DNA of 32,316 nt from Verrucomicrobiota bacterium (GCA_014189875.1 BJFP01000007.1:1-32316); one strand, 5' to 3'. Positions 1 to 7,823 are shown, counted from the stretch's first letter. Notes: generated by a model not told the origin, from the sequence alone. Program-made: numbers and translations.

Positions 1-117
1 GTACCGGACTGGCAGAAACGCGAATTGGAAAAACGCTACGAGGAATATCTCCGCAATCCCGGCGAGGGATCGCCGTGGCCCGAGGTGCGGGAGCGTCTTC
101 TGCGGACGCTTCAATGA
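1..117 (+). CDS. Antitoxin of a type II TA pair, C-terminal part (addiction-module / TIGR02574-like)
   Basis: The open frame runs in from the window edge and ends with TGA at 115-117, so only the last 38 residues are seen. They contain the pattern VPDWQKRELEKRYEEYL, then NPGEGSPWPEVRERL. This resembles the short 'addiction module component' antitoxins (Unstab_antitox/TIGR02574), which carry a W-x-x-x-E-L helix and a G-S-P-W-x-E-V motif. Such antitoxins bind and neutralise the toxin encoded immediately downstream and usually repress their own operon. The stop overlaps the toxin ATG (ATGA), the coupling expected for a TA operon. The family call rests on motif resemblance and on the neighbour. 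Confidence 0.72.
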   Translation, partial: VPDWQKRELEKRYEEYLRNPGEGSPWPEVRERLLRTLQ

Positions 118-437
118 GCCATGCGCTTATCATTCGCCGCCGCGCGGAGCACGACATGGCGGAAGCGGGCCTTTGGTATGAAAGCCGCCGCATCGGGACG
201 GGCCTCCATTTCATCCGGTGTATTGATGCCGCGATTGCGCTCATCACCCGCCATCCCGAAACCGGGCCGGTGCAGTTTGGGAAGTTTCGCCGTGCCCTCG
301 TCTCCCGGTTTCCCTTTGGCGTTTTCTACACGCTCGAATCGGACACCGTGATCGTTCACGCCGTTTTTCACTCCTCGCGTGATCCAAACAAGATTCGCAA
401 ATTGCTGGAGTCAGAGAGCGATGAACCAACAGCATGA
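114..437 (+). CDS. ParE/RelE-family toxin
   Basis: A 107-residue protein with the RelE/ParE superfamily plan. An N-terminal helix (RRAEHDMAEAGLWYESR, about residues 8-24) is followed by a second helix (GLHFIRCIDAAIALI), the HPETGPVQFGKFRRALVSRFPF strand region, and a final VFYTLE...VIVHAVFHSSRDP hairpin. In this superfamily the C-terminal H-x-x-R-D-P strand is diagnostic. Members either cut mRNA at the ribosome or poison gyrase; the ParE branch is more likely here because of the F-R-R-x-L-V-x-R-F-P-F motif. The ATG at 114 was preferred to an upstream in-frame GTG (75) because it overlaps the antitoxin stop as ATGA and begins at the first conserved strand. The antitoxin in the preceding frame would be its partner. 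Confidence 0.8.
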   Translation: MSHALIIRRRAEHDMAEAGLWYESRRIGTGLHFIRCIDAAIALITRHPETGPVQFGKFRRALVSRFPFGVFYTLESDTVIVHAVFHSSRDPNKIRKLLESESDEPTA

Positions 438-528
438 ACATCCGCGGCAGCGGCCAGCCACTTTCAACCCGCGCACCATCACGCCCGCGGATTTTGCGAG
501 AATTTATGAGCCTGTGTTGGACGACTGA
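421..528 (+). CDS. Possible 35-residue small protein overlapping the toxin end
   Basis: ATG at 421 opens a 35-codon frame ending in TGA (526-528) and overlaps the last 17 bases of the toxin gene in another frame. The protein is polar and has no signal peptide or membrane segment. Its C-terminal half (TITPADFARIYEPVLDD) reads like ordinary folded protein, and GAGAG precedes the ATG by a few bases. No family is recognised. It could be a translationally coupled small gene of the TA operon, the remnant of a longer gene, or chance. Confidence is low because it is so short. Confidence 0.3.
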   Translation: MNQQHEHPRQRPATFNPRTITPADFARIYEPVLDD

Positions 529-537
529 GAGTGGGTC

Positions 538-1071
538 GTGAAAATGAAAATTCTCCTGCTTTCGCTATTCCTATTCGTCGCCCAAGTCCACGCTGGGGAA
601 TTCCGCTATCACCACATGGAAACTACCGGACTTTGCGCCGTGGTTTATGCCGAGAACGGACAGGCAACTACCGTCATCTTTACAAAGGATTCCGACGCGG
701 CGGCTCTTGCAATTCTCAAAGCACTCCTCGCCAAGCTAATCTACGGCACGAAAGGCGTCGAGAATCATGAAGGGGCTAGATGGGAACAACGGATTATGCT
801 CATCGGGGATTTCACCTCGAAAACGAAGCGGACCGAATCCAGACCGAATACTGCAAGCCCGGAGGATTACCGCGATTTCCGAGTCACTGGCGTCAAGATT
901 TACTTCCCTTTGTCACGTTTTGAGATCGCTGCCGGTGGCAATCCGATTCTCGGCCCAGTGATTATCGAGACGCACTTTGGCTTTGATTCACTTTTCCCGC
1001 ACGGAATTACGCTCAAGGGGAAACCAATTGATCTCAGCAAACACGCAACCAAGCGCAGCGATTCCAAATGA
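538..1071 (+). CDS. Small exported protein of unknown function
   Basis: A 177-residue protein starting at GTG 538; an ATG at 544 is equally possible. A GAGAG stretch lies just upstream. Residues 1-19 (MKMKILLLSLFLFVAQVHA) form a clear Sec signal peptide with an A-x-A-like cleavage site (V-H-A|GEF). The mature part is about 158 residues of mixed alpha/beta character with a single cysteine (GLCAVVY). No catalytic motif or known domain is recognised. The C-terminus is basic (KHATKRSDSK). The TGA stop overlaps the ATG of the PQQ-repeat protein, so the two are probably cotranslated, and both products are predicted to cross the inner membrane. Confidence 0.6.
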   Translation: MKMKILLLSLFLFVAQVHAGEFRYHHMETTGLCAVVYAENGQATTVIFTKDSDAAALAILKALLAKLIYGTKGVENHEGARWEQRIMLIGDFTSKTKRTESRPNTASPEDYRDFRVTGVKIYFPLSRFEIAAGGNPILGPVIIETHFGFDSLFPHGITLKGKPIDLSKHATKRSDSK

Positions 1072-2213
1072 CACAAACATCAATGCTGAACCAATCGCTG
1101 CGGCTAAGCATCGCAGCCGCCTTCCTTGCCGTCCTCGCGATTTCGCAGAGCTTCGCCGGCGACTGGCCGATGCACCGGGGCGGGCCGTTGCTGCAAGGGC
1201 GCGCGGATGAGGCGGCTCCGGCGCAGGTGGCGCTGCGGTGGACTTTCAAGGCGGGGGCTCCGGTGAAGGGCAGCGCGGCGATTGTGGGCGGGCGTGTTTT
1301 TTTGGGAGATGACAATGGCGTGATCCACTGCGTCGCGCTCGCGGATGGGAAGGAGGCGTGGAAGTTCAAGACCGAGGGCGGCGTCGAGGCCACGCCGCTG
1401 CTGCTCGACGGGCTGTGCTACGTCGGCGCGACGGACGGGTTCCTGTATGCGCTCGACGCGGCGACCGGCGCTTTGAAATGGAAGCACGAGACGGGCGACA
1501 AAATCATGGGCGGCGCGAATTGGACGAAGGCGCCGGACTCGGACGCGAAGTGGGTGATTGTGGGCAGCCATGACTTTTCGCTGTACGCGCTGGAAGCGAA
1601 GACCGGGAAGCCCGTGTGGAAGCTGGAGACGGACAATTTCATCAACGGCACGCCGGCGATCACCGGCAAGGGCGAGACGGTCTTTGGCGGATGCGATGCG
1701 ATCCTGCACGTCGTATCGGTGAAGGACGGCAAGCAGGTGCGCCAGATGGAGGTGAATGCCTACGTGCAGGGCAGCGTCGCGGCGGATGGCGCGATGGTGT
1801 ATTTTGGGAACCACAGCAACCAGGTCTATGCGTTCGACACGGCGACGGGGGCCAACTCCTGGAAATATCGTGCGCGCAATTTTCCTTACACGGCGTCGCC
1901 GGCGATTGACGACGAGGTGGTGATCATCGGCGGGCACGACAAGCGGCTCCACTGCATTGACCGCAAGACGGGTGACGGCCGCTGGATTTTCCCGACGCGC
2001 GGCCACATCGAAAGTTCCGCCGTCCTGTGCAAGGATGGCGGGATCATCTTCGGCAGCGAAGACGGCAGCCTCTACTGCGTGAACAAGGCCGACGGCAAGG
2101 AGCGCTGGAGCTACGAAATCGGCTCGCCGATCACCGCGAGCGCGGCGGTGGCGGGAGGCGCGATCGTGATCGGGGCGGAGGATGGGAATGTGTATTGTTT
2201 TGGGGCGAAGTGA
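1068..2213 (+). CDS. Exported PQQ-like beta-propeller repeat protein
   Basis: A 381-residue protein with a signal peptide (hydrophobic core AAAFLAVLAISQSFAG, cleaved near residue 31). It then carries repeated blades of the PQQ/pyrrolo-quinoline type, each with an A-x-D-G-x-x-x-W core: LADGKEAWKF, DAATGALKWKHE, EAKTGKPVWKLE, DTATGANSWKYR, DRKTGDGRWIF and NKADGKERWSYE. Six to seven blades fill the mature chain, as in BamB-like and PF13360 proteins. It ends on a blade strand (DGNVYCFGAK). The dehydrogenase active-site motifs of true PQQ enzymes are absent, so it is more likely a scaffold or binding propeller than an enzyme. Start at 1068 overlaps the upstream stop; ATG 1083 would also give a good signal peptide. 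Many planctomycetes and verrucomicrobia have large families of such proteins. Confidence 0.85.
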   Translation: MTQTSMLNQSLRLSIAAAFLAVLAISQSFAGDWPMHRGGPLLQGRADEAAPAQVALRWTFKAGAPVKGSAAIVGGRVFLGDDNGVIHCVALADGKEAWKFKTEGGVEATPLLLDGLCYVGATDGFLYALDAATGALKWKHETGDKIMGGANWTKAPDSDAKWVIVGSHDFSLYALEAKTGKPVWKLETDNFINGTPAITGKGETVFGGCDAILHVVSVKDGKQVRQMEVNAYVQGSVAADGAMVYFGNHSNQVYAFDTATGANSWKYRARNFPYTASPAIDDEVVIIGGHDKRLHCIDRKTGDGRWIFPTRGHIESSAVLCKDGGIIFGSEDGSLYCVNKADGKERWSYEIGSPITASAAVAGGAIVIGAEDGNVYCFGAK

Positions 2214-2249
2214 GGGGCGGGGAAAGCACAGGTGACGTCCTGTTTTGTT

Positions 2250-2387
2250 GTTTGGAGTTGGGAGTTTGGCGTTTGGCGTTTGGCCCCGCGCAGCGGCGTT
2301 GCGGTGGCACGGAGCGCATCCAAATTCGTGACGCGCCTGCGGCGGGCCAAACTTCAAACGCCAAACACCCAACTCCAAACGCCAAAT
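2250..2387. repeat. Heptad-armed palindrome A (GTTTGGC words)
   Basis: The left arm at 2250-2286 is a tandem of 7-bp words (GTTTGGA, GTTGGGA, GTTTGGC, GTTTGGC, GTTTGGC). The right arm at 2344-2387 is its inverted counterpart, with about three mismatches over 38 positions. The middle is GC-rich and non-repetitive. It lies between the PQQ-protein gene and the response regulator and probably forms a long hairpin in the transcript. No transposase is associated. Confidence 0.8.
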
Positions 2388-2498
2388 GAGGATGCTCCCG
2401 CGCCGGGCGCGACTTTAAACAGCCTCGTCCCACACGACCAATTCCCTTGCAGCCTCGCCTTGCGCGGCGACCTTTCCGCGGCTACATCCGGCGCCCCT

Positions 2499-3941
2499 GT
2501 GCAACCCACCATCCTCATCGTTGACGACGAAAAGCATACCCGCGAAGGGTTGCGCGCGTCTTTGGAGGATTCGTTCGACGTTTACATCGCGCCGGATACC
2601 GCGGGCGCGCTCACGGTGCTGGAGTCCGAGCATGTGGACCTCATGCTCACCGACCTGCGGCTCGGCGGAGAGGACGGCATGGTGCTCATCGAAAAGGCGC
2701 TCGCCCGCGCGCATCCGCCGATCGTGATCATGATGACGGCTTACGGCGGCGTGGACACGGCGGTCGAGGCGATGAAGCGCGGCGCGTATGATTTCGTCAC
2801 CAAGCCGCTGAACATTGACCGGCTCGAAATTCTGATCCGCCGCGCGCTGCGTTCGCAGAAAGTGGAGAAGGAAGTGGTCGAACTGAAGCAAAAGGTGGAG
2901 ACGAAATACGGCCTCGAAAAACTCATCGGCCACTCGCCGGTGATCGAGGAAATCTTCGACACCGTGAAGCAGGTCGCACCGAGCCGCGCGACGGTGCTCA
3001 TCACGGGCGAGAGTGGCACGGGCAAGGAGCTCGTCGCGCAGGCGGTCCATGCGCTGAGCGGACGGGCGAAGGAAAAATTTGTCGCCGTTCACATGGCTGC
3101 ATTTTCAGCGCAGCTTCTCGAGAGCGAGCTTTTCGGCCACGAGAAAGGCGCGTTCACCGGCGCGACCGAGCGGCGCATCGGGCGCTTCGAGCAGGCAAAT
3201 GGCGGCACGCTATTCCTCGATGAAATCGGCGAGATTGACAAAAACACGCAGGTGAAACTCCTGCGCGTGCTCGGCGAGGATCGCAGCTTCGAGCGCGTCG
3301 GCGGCAACACGCCGATCAAGGTGGACGTGCGCCTCGTCGCTGCGACGAACCGCGACATCGAGGACATGGTCGGCAAGGGCGAGTTCCGCGACGACCTCTA
3401 CTTCCGCCTCAGCGTCGTGCGCGTCCACATGCCGCCGCTGCGGCAGCGCAGGGAGGACATCCCGCTCATTGCTCATCATTTCCTGCGCGTCGCTGCGGAG
3501 GAAAACGGCAAGCCCGTGCGAGAGATGACTGCCGATGCAATGGAACTGCTCGAGCGCTACCCGTGGCCCGGCAACATCCGCGAGCTGCGCGCAGCCATCG
3601 AGCGCGCAGTCGTGATGGCAGGCGGTGCAAAAATAACCGTGCGTGATCTGCCTCACTCGGTGCGCGACGGCGCGTCGGCGATTCCCGCAAGCATCGCGGG
3701 GCTGAAACTTCCCGCACTTTCCAAGCCCGGCCAGCACCTGAACCTCCAGGAAACCGAGCAGCGCATGATCGTTCGCGCGCTCGACGAATGCGGCGGCAAC
3801 GTCACAAAGGCCGCGCACGTGCTCGGCCTCAGCCGCCGCACGCTACACCGCCGGCTGAAGGAATTCCGCGAGGCCGACACCACGGAGCACGCCGCAACTG
3901 CGGGTGCCGCAACCGCACAACACACTTCCAATGGCAGCTGA
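2499..3941 (+). CDS. Sigma-54-dependent response regulator (NtrC family)
   Basis: A 480-residue protein with three domains. The receiver domain (residues 3-120) has the acidic pair D9-D10, phospho-acceptor D52 (LMLTDLRLGGEDG), a T in MMTAYGG, and K in FVTKPL. The AAA+ domain (about 140-375) has Walker A GESGTGKE near 169, the sigma-54 contact loop GAFTGA near 217, Walker B GGTLFLDEIGEI, and arginine-finger region DDLYFRL. The C-terminal Fis-type HTH is NVTKAAHVLGLSRRTLHRRL. It would activate RNA polymerase-sigma54 from enhancer sites once phosphorylated. The GTG at 2499 was chosen because the receiver fold begins two residues later. The frame stays open further upstream, but that part translates palindrome A. 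No histidine kinase gene lies within the window. The 3' end overlaps the next gene by 11 bases. Confidence 0.93.
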   Translation: MQPTILIVDDEKHTREGLRASLEDSFDVYIAPDTAGALTVLESEHVDLMLTDLRLGGEDGMVLIEKALARAHPPIVIMMTAYGGVDTAVEAMKRGAYDFVTKPLNIDRLEILIRRALRSQKVEKEVVELKQKVETKYGLEKLIGHSPVIEEIFDTVKQVAPSRATVLITGESGTGKELVAQAVHALSGRAKEKFVAVHMAAFSAQLLESELFGHEKGAFTGATERRIGRFEQANGGTLFLDEIGEIDKNTQVKLLRVLGEDRSFERVGGNTPIKVDVRLVAATNRDIEDMVGKGEFRDDLYFRLSVVRVHMPPLRQRREDIPLIAHHFLRVAAEENGKPVREMTADAMELLERYPWPGNIRELRAAIERAVVMAGGAKITVRDLPHSVRDGASAIPASIAGLKLPALSKPGQHLNLQETEQRMIVRALDECGGNVTKAAHVLGLSRRTLHRRLKEFREADTTEHAATAGAATAQHTSNGS

Positions 3942-5805
3942 AATCAAGGCACAGGAACTCGTCCATGCGCTCGAGCACGGCGGCGGGCGGCGCTGGATCG
4001 TGCTCTTGCTCATCATCGCGTTCGCGCTTTTCCAGTCCGTCGCGCAGGTGCTGATCAATCCGATGAACCGCCTCGGCGGGCAGGCCGCGCTCTTCGTCGG
4101 CATCACGCACCCGAAGGGCCAGGAGCAAGCCGTCATCGCGCGCGAGATCGCGCGGGGCCACGGATTTTCCACGAAGGTGATCAAGCCCGCGGCCATCGCG
4201 CTTATGGAGAAAAACCGCGGCGCAAACGGCTTCTCAGCGTTCCTCGATCCCGAGGGTCCGACCGGCGGCAACATCCCGGACCTCTACCACGCACCGCTGA
4301 ACCCGTGGCTGAATTCCTGCGCGCTCTTCACCGCCGTCCGCATCAGCGACGCGCTCAAGCTGCGCACGGATGCGAAGGGCGACGTGGATTTCTGGGGCAT
4401 GCGCAAGGGCGAATACATCCACCCGGCGGACCGCATCATCGCCGCCGTCAGCGTGCTATGCTTCCTCATCGCGGTGTGGGTGAGCTTCCTCACGGTGCGG
4501 CGGCTTTTCGACGAGCGGCTCGCGACGATCACCACCGTGCTCATGCTGCTGTGCAACGAATTCTGGCGCCACACTGCCACCGGCCTGCCGCAGATGCTCA
4601 TGCTCATGCTCTTCACCGTGGCGCTCTACTTCTCCGTGCGGGCGCTGGGCGCGAGGGAAAATGAGGAGCGCACATGGCCTTGGCACGCCGCCGCGGGGCT
4701 CGCGTTCGGGCTGCTCGCGCTCGCGCATCCGCTCACGATCTTCCTTTTCGCTGGCGCGCTCATCCACACCGCCGTCGCATTTTCCCCGCGCGGGCGCGAT
4801 GCGGCGGTCATGTTCGCCGTCTTCCTCACCTGCCTGAGCCCGTGGCTCATCCGAAATGCGAACGTCTGCGGTTCGCCCTTCGGCATCGCCGGCCAGACAC
4901 GCCTGACCAGCCTGGTCGGCACGGAATCGCAAATCATGCGCACGCTCACCGAGCCGGACAAGACGGTCCCCGTGCATTTTTTCCGCAGCAAGGTGCAATC
5001 GGAACTGCTCGGCCAGTTCGACTCGCTCCTCGGCCGGTTCGGGAAAATCTTCCTCGCGCCGCTGTTCTTCCTCACGCTCCTCCACTCGTTCAGGAAAAAT
5101 GAGACGCGATCGTTCCGCTGGGGATTCCTGCTCATGATCCTCTCCGGGATGATCGGCATGGCCGTCTTTGGTTTCACCGATGCCAGCCTGCAGACGGATC
5201 TCGAATCAAACAACCTCTACCCCCTCTTCATCCCGCTCGCCACCGCGTACGGCCTCGCGCTCGTGCTCATCATGTGGAGCCGAGTGCAGGTCGCCGGCCG
5301 CGAACTCGTGTCCGTCCGCCAGGTCAACATCACCTTCCACGTCGTCATCATCTTCCTGAACGCGCTCCCGCTGCTGAACGTGTACAGCGATCCGCCGAAG
5401 CTGCCCTTCGTCTGGCCGCCCTACTACCCGTCCGCGATCAATGAGATCGCCGACTGGTATTCCGACGACGACATCATCTGCACCGACATGCCCTGGGCCG
5501 TCGCGTGGTACGGGGACCGCAAAAGCCTGTGGCTGCCGCTCACCATCGCCGATTTCAACGACCTGAACGAATTCCGCTTCCGCGGAAAAATCACCGGGCT
5601 GCTCGTCACACCCGTGACAGGATTTCGCGGCCTGCTCAGCGACGTCGGCGTCGGCGAATTCAAGGACTGGAAAGCGTTCATCATGCGCGACCCGCGCGCC
5701 GCGCAGAATTTCGTGCTCAAGGTCGCACACCCGATTTTCCTCATGAACGCATTTCACTACCTGCTCTTCGCAGACCGCGACCGCTGGACGCCGCGCAACA
5801 ACTGA
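3931..5805 (+). CDS. Polytopic membrane protein, GT39/ArnT-like glycosyltransferase
   Basis: A 624-residue protein. A first membrane helix (WIVLLLIIAFALFQSVAQVLI, about residues 21-41) is followed by a soluble loop. Roughly eight more helices follow, including LCFLIAVWVSFLTV, MLMLMLFTVALYFSV, AAGLAFGLLALAHPLTIFLFAGALI and FHVVIIFLNALPLLNVY. A C-terminal soluble domain starts around residue 500 (DDIICTDMPWAVAWYGDRKS). This is the layout of GT-C family enzymes that use lipid-linked sugars at the outer face of the membrane. The catalytic acidic residue in the first loop is not obvious, so activity is inferred only from architecture. ATG 3931 was preferred to an upstream in-frame GTG (3904). It overlaps the response-regulator stop, so the pair is cotranslated, but a regulatory link is not shown. 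Confidence 0.68.
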   Translation: MAAEIKAQELVHALEHGGGRRWIVLLLIIAFALFQSVAQVLINPMNRLGGQAALFVGITHPKGQEQAVIAREIARGHGFSTKVIKPAAIALMEKNRGANGFSAFLDPEGPTGGNIPDLYHAPLNPWLNSCALFTAVRISDALKLRTDAKGDVDFWGMRKGEYIHPADRIIAAVSVLCFLIAVWVSFLTVRRLFDERLATITTVLMLLCNEFWRHTATGLPQMLMLMLFTVALYFSVRALGARENEERTWPWHAAAGLAFGLLALAHPLTIFLFAGALIHTAVAFSPRGRDAAVMFAVFLTCLSPWLIRNANVCGSPFGIAGQTRLTSLVGTESQIMRTLTEPDKTVPVHFFRSKVQSELLGQFDSLLGRFGKIFLAPLFFLTLLHSFRKNETRSFRWGFLLMILSGMIGMAVFGFTDASLQTDLESNNLYPLFIPLATAYGLALVLIMWSRVQVAGRELVSVRQVNITFHVVIIFLNALPLLNVYSDPPKLPFVWPPYYPSAINEIADWYSDDDIICTDMPWAVAWYGDRKSLWLPLTIADFNDLNEFRFRGKITGLLVTPVTGFRGLLSDVGVGEFKDWKAFIMRDPRAAQNFVLKVAHPIFLMNAFHYLLFADRDRWTPRNN

Positions 5806-5844
5806 GCGGGGGGAGTTGAGAGGAATTCGGCGGGAAAAATTCCG

Positions 5845-5872
5845 TTGACGGCCCGGACTCGGCCCGTATCGT
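5845..5872 (+). promoter_or_regulatory. Sigma-70-type promoter for the SAM riboswitch transcript
   Basis: TTGACG (5845-5850), a 16-bp spacer and TATCGT (5867-5872) fit a vegetative promoter. Initiation about 7-8 bases further on would start the RNA at about 5880, right before the first base of riboswitch stem P1 (5881). This placement supports the assignment. Confidence 0.65.
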
Positions 5873-5880
5873 GCGCGCCT

Positions 5881-6078
5881 CTCTTATCCAGAGTGGCTGA
5901 GGGTTCTGGCCCTGCGACGCCACGGCAACCGCTTCGGCGAGTTGAGTGATGAGAGTTGAGAGAAAAGCAACGCGCGCAGCGCGCTAGCCGGCCTCTCAAC
6001 TCCTCAACTCTCAACTCCGCCGCAAGGACCAGGTGCCAAATCCAGCTCCGTGCCGCAGGGCGTGGGGACAGATGAGAG
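5881..6078 (+). ncRNA. SAM-I (S-box) riboswitch with an enlarged P3 stem
   Basis: The S-box core is present. P1 is formed by CTCTTATC (5881-5888) and GATGAGAG (6071-6078), pairing over all 8 positions with one G-U. The P2 region has GAGGGTTCTGGCCC and then CGGCAACC. The conserved joining strand is AGGTGCCAAATCCAGC (about 6031-6046). P4 is CCGTGCC/GGCGTGG. SAM binding in this family switches off methionine and SAM biosynthesis genes. Unusually, the P3 loop is replaced by a palindrome (5939-6017), making the aptamer about 198 nt instead of roughly 100-120. P3 base pairs (CTT-CGGCG with CGCCG-AAG, one bulge) lead directly into the inserted hairpin. No U-run follows, so control is more likely translational. 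Confidence 0.9.
5939..6017. repeat. Heptad-armed palindrome B inside the riboswitch (GAGTTGA words)
   Basis: The left arm at 5939-5962 reads GAGTTGA, GTGATGA, GAGTTGA, GAG. The right arm at 5993-6017 is the inverted counterpart (CTCTCAACTCCTCAACTCTC and on). The centre contains a small self-complementary GCGCGC-AGCGCGC stretch. The arms stack on riboswitch stem P3, so the element extends that helix rather than breaking the aptamer. Confidence 0.85.
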
Positions 6079-6139
6079 CGAAGCGGTGATTTGTCGTCAC
6101 CCCTCGCCACTCCGGGAAGAGCTGAAAATCTGCATAGCC

Positions 6140-7411
6140 ATGCAAAAAAACACACCTTCCTACTTCTCGAACCTCAAGTGCCGCGAGTGCGGACGCCTCT
6201 ACCCGAAACAGGCCATCCACGTCTGCGATTTCGACTTCGGCCCCCTCGAGGCCGCGTACGACTACGACGCCATCAAGGCGGTGCTCACGCGCGATCTCAT
6301 CGAGTCGCGCCCGAAGAGCATGTGGCGCTACCGCGAGCTGCTGCCGATTGATGGCGAGCCCACCGTCGGCACGCAGGTCGGCTTCACGCCGCTCGTGAAG
6401 GCGGATCGCCTCGCCGAGAAGCTCGGCATCAAGGCGCTCTACATCAAGAACGACACCGTCAACTACCCCACCCTCTCGTTCAAGGATCGCGTCGTGAGCG
6501 TCGCCCTCAGCCGCGCGAAGGAGCTGGGCTTCAAAGTCGTCGCCTGCGCCTCGACTGGAAACCTCGCAAACTCCGTCGCTGCCAACGCCGCGAGCGCCGG
6601 ACTGAAAAGCTACGTCCTCATCCCCGCCGACCTCGAGCAGGGCAAAGTGCTCGGCTCGCTCGTGTACGGCACGAACGTCATCGGCATCCACGGCCCCTAC
6701 GATCAGGTGAACCGTCTCTGCTCCGAAATCGCCGGCAAATACGGCTGGGGCTTCGTGAACGTGAACCTGCGCCCGTATTACGCCGAAGGCAGCAAGAGCA
6801 TGGGCTTTGAAATCATGGAGCAGCTCGGCTGGCGCATCCCGCGCCACACCGTCGTCCCGATGGCCTCCGGTTCGCTCCTCACGAAAATCCACAAGTCCTA
6901 CGGCGAATTCGCAAAAATTGGCCTCGTGGACGAAGCGCCATTTTCGATCTTCGGCGCACAGGCCACCGGCTGCGCACCGATCGCGCACGCCATGAAAAAA
7001 GGCACCGACATCGTGAAGCCCGTGCCGAAGCCCGACACGATCGCCAAGTCCCTCGCCATCGGCACGCCCGCCGACGGCTACTACGCCATCCACGTCATGC
7101 GCCAGACCGGCGGCACCGCCGAGGACGTGACGGACGATGAAATCGTCGAGGGCATCAAACTCCTCGCCGAGTACGCCGGCATCTTCGCCGAGACCGCCGG
7201 CGGCGTCACCGTCGCCTGCGCAAAGAAGCTCATCGAAAGCGGAAAAATCCCGCGCGACGAGGAAGCCGTCCTCTGCATCACCGGCCACGGCCTGAAGACG
7301 CAGGAAGCCATCGCCGGAAAATGCGGCGAACTGCGCCTCATCAAGCCGAGCCTGCGTGAGTTCGAGGAACAAATCTACCTCCCCGACCAGGCCGTTTCCT
7401 CTCAAACTTAA
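6140..7411 (+). CDS. thrC: Threonine-synthase-family PLP enzyme
   Basis: A 423-residue fold-type II PLP enzyme. It begins with a rubredoxin-like metal-binding stretch (C14, C17, C29: LKCRECGRLYP...HVCDF), as in the archaeal/actinobacterial ThrC branch. K115 in PTLSFKDR is the Schiff-base lysine. The phosphate-binding loop is ACASTGNLANSVAANAA, and the C-terminal ITGHGLKTQEA motif is typical. The family converts O-phosphohomoserine to threonine and phosphate. ATG 6140 lies 61 bases after the riboswitch; the in-frame GTG at 6050 falls inside the aptamer and is rejected. Control by a SAM riboswitch, and the sulfur carrier and metH downstream, are odd for a plain threonine synthase. They raise the possibility of a sulfur-transfer (homocysteine-forming) role on the same substrate. 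Confidence 0.88.
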   Translation: MQKNTPSYFSNLKCRECGRLYPKQAIHVCDFDFGPLEAAYDYDAIKAVLTRDLIESRPKSMWRYRELLPIDGEPTVGTQVGFTPLVKADRLAEKLGIKALYIKNDTVNYPTLSFKDRVVSVALSRAKELGFKVVACASTGNLANSVAANAASAGLKSYVLIPADLEQGKVLGSLVYGTNVIGIHGPYDQVNRLCSEIAGKYGWGFVNVNLRPYYAEGSKSMGFEIMEQLGWRIPRHTVVPMASGSLLTKIHKSYGEFAKIGLVDEAPFSIFGAQATGCAPIAHAMKKGTDIVKPVPKPDTIAKSLAIGTPADGYYAIHVMRQTGGTAEDVTDDEIVEGIKLLAEYAGIFAETAGGVTVACAKKLIESGKIPRDEEAVLCITGHGLKTQEAIAGKCGELRLIKPSLREFEEQIYLPDQAVSSQT

Positions 7412-7457
7412 TCTTATTCTCCGCGCCGCGTGTCAGCCCTCACCGCCGCACAGGATT

Positions 7458-7548
7458 CAGATGAAGATTGAGAGCAAGCTTAAGACTTCCCCGCACAAAG
7501 CAGCCTTCCAACTTCAAATCTTAAATCCTAATTCTTAAATCTTAAATC
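7458..7548. repeat. Heptad-repeat element C (AAATCTT words)
   Basis: The right part (about 7505-7548) is a clean tandem of 7-bp units; read on the minus strand they are GATTTAA, GATTTAA, GAATTAG, GATTTAA, GATTTGA. A decayed inverted counterpart may lie at 7458-7490 (GGATTCAGATGAAGATTGAG), with poor matching. It fills the gap between the threonine-synthase and MoaD-like genes and ends at the MoaD start, so that gene has no Shine-Dalgarno sequence. Confidence 0.6.
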
Positions 7549-7550
7549 AC

Positions 7551-7823
7551 ATGGCCTCCGTCCGCATCCCCACCCCACTCCGCAAACTTACCAACGACCT
7601 CGAAGTCGTCTCCGCCGCCGGCGCGAACGTCGGCGAGCTCATCGCCAATCTCGACCTCGCCTTCCCCGGCCTGCGCGAGCGCATCTGCGACGAACAGGGC
7701 GCCGTCCGCCGCTTCGTGAATATCTTCGTCAGCGACGAGGACATCCGCTTTTTGCAGGAACTAGCCACGCCGCTGAAGGACACTGATGAAGTGAGCATCG
7801 TTCCCGCGATCGCAGGCGGCTAG
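7551..7823 (+). CDS. MoaD/ThiS-family sulfur-carrier protein
   Basis: A 90-residue beta-grasp protein beginning MASVRIPTPLRKLT and ending VSIVPAIAGG. The C-terminal di-glycine is the hallmark of MoaD, ThiS and CysO carriers. An E1-like enzyme adenylates it and converts it to a thiocarboxylate that donates sulfur. FVNIFVSDEDIRFLQELATPL followed by a turn and DEVSIVPA is the usual beta-grasp end. CysO of mycobacteria is the closest described analogue in context: a MoaD-like donor next to a fold-type II PLP enzyme (CysM). Here the PLP partner would be the threonine-synthase homologue. No E1 or JAMM protease gene is in the window, so activation must come from elsewhere. The start is preceded by repeat DNA and lacks an SD site. 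Confidence 0.88.
   Translation: MASVRIPTPLRKLTNDLEVVSAAGANVGELIANLDLAFPGLRERICDEQGAVRRFVNIFVSDEDIRFLQELATPLKDTDEVSIVPAIAGG

Noticed and set aside
1104-2378. 424-residue minus-strand frame opposite the PQQ-repeat gene
   Set aside because: The plus-strand frame has a signal peptide and regular propeller blades; this one has neither.
2232-2498. N-terminal extension of the response regulator
   Set aside because: The frame is open but translates palindrome A and GC-rich spacer; the receiver domain starts right after GTG 2499.
6050-6139. Upstream GTG start for the threonine-synthase homologue
   Set aside because: It would put the start codon inside riboswitch stem P4 and add unconserved residues.
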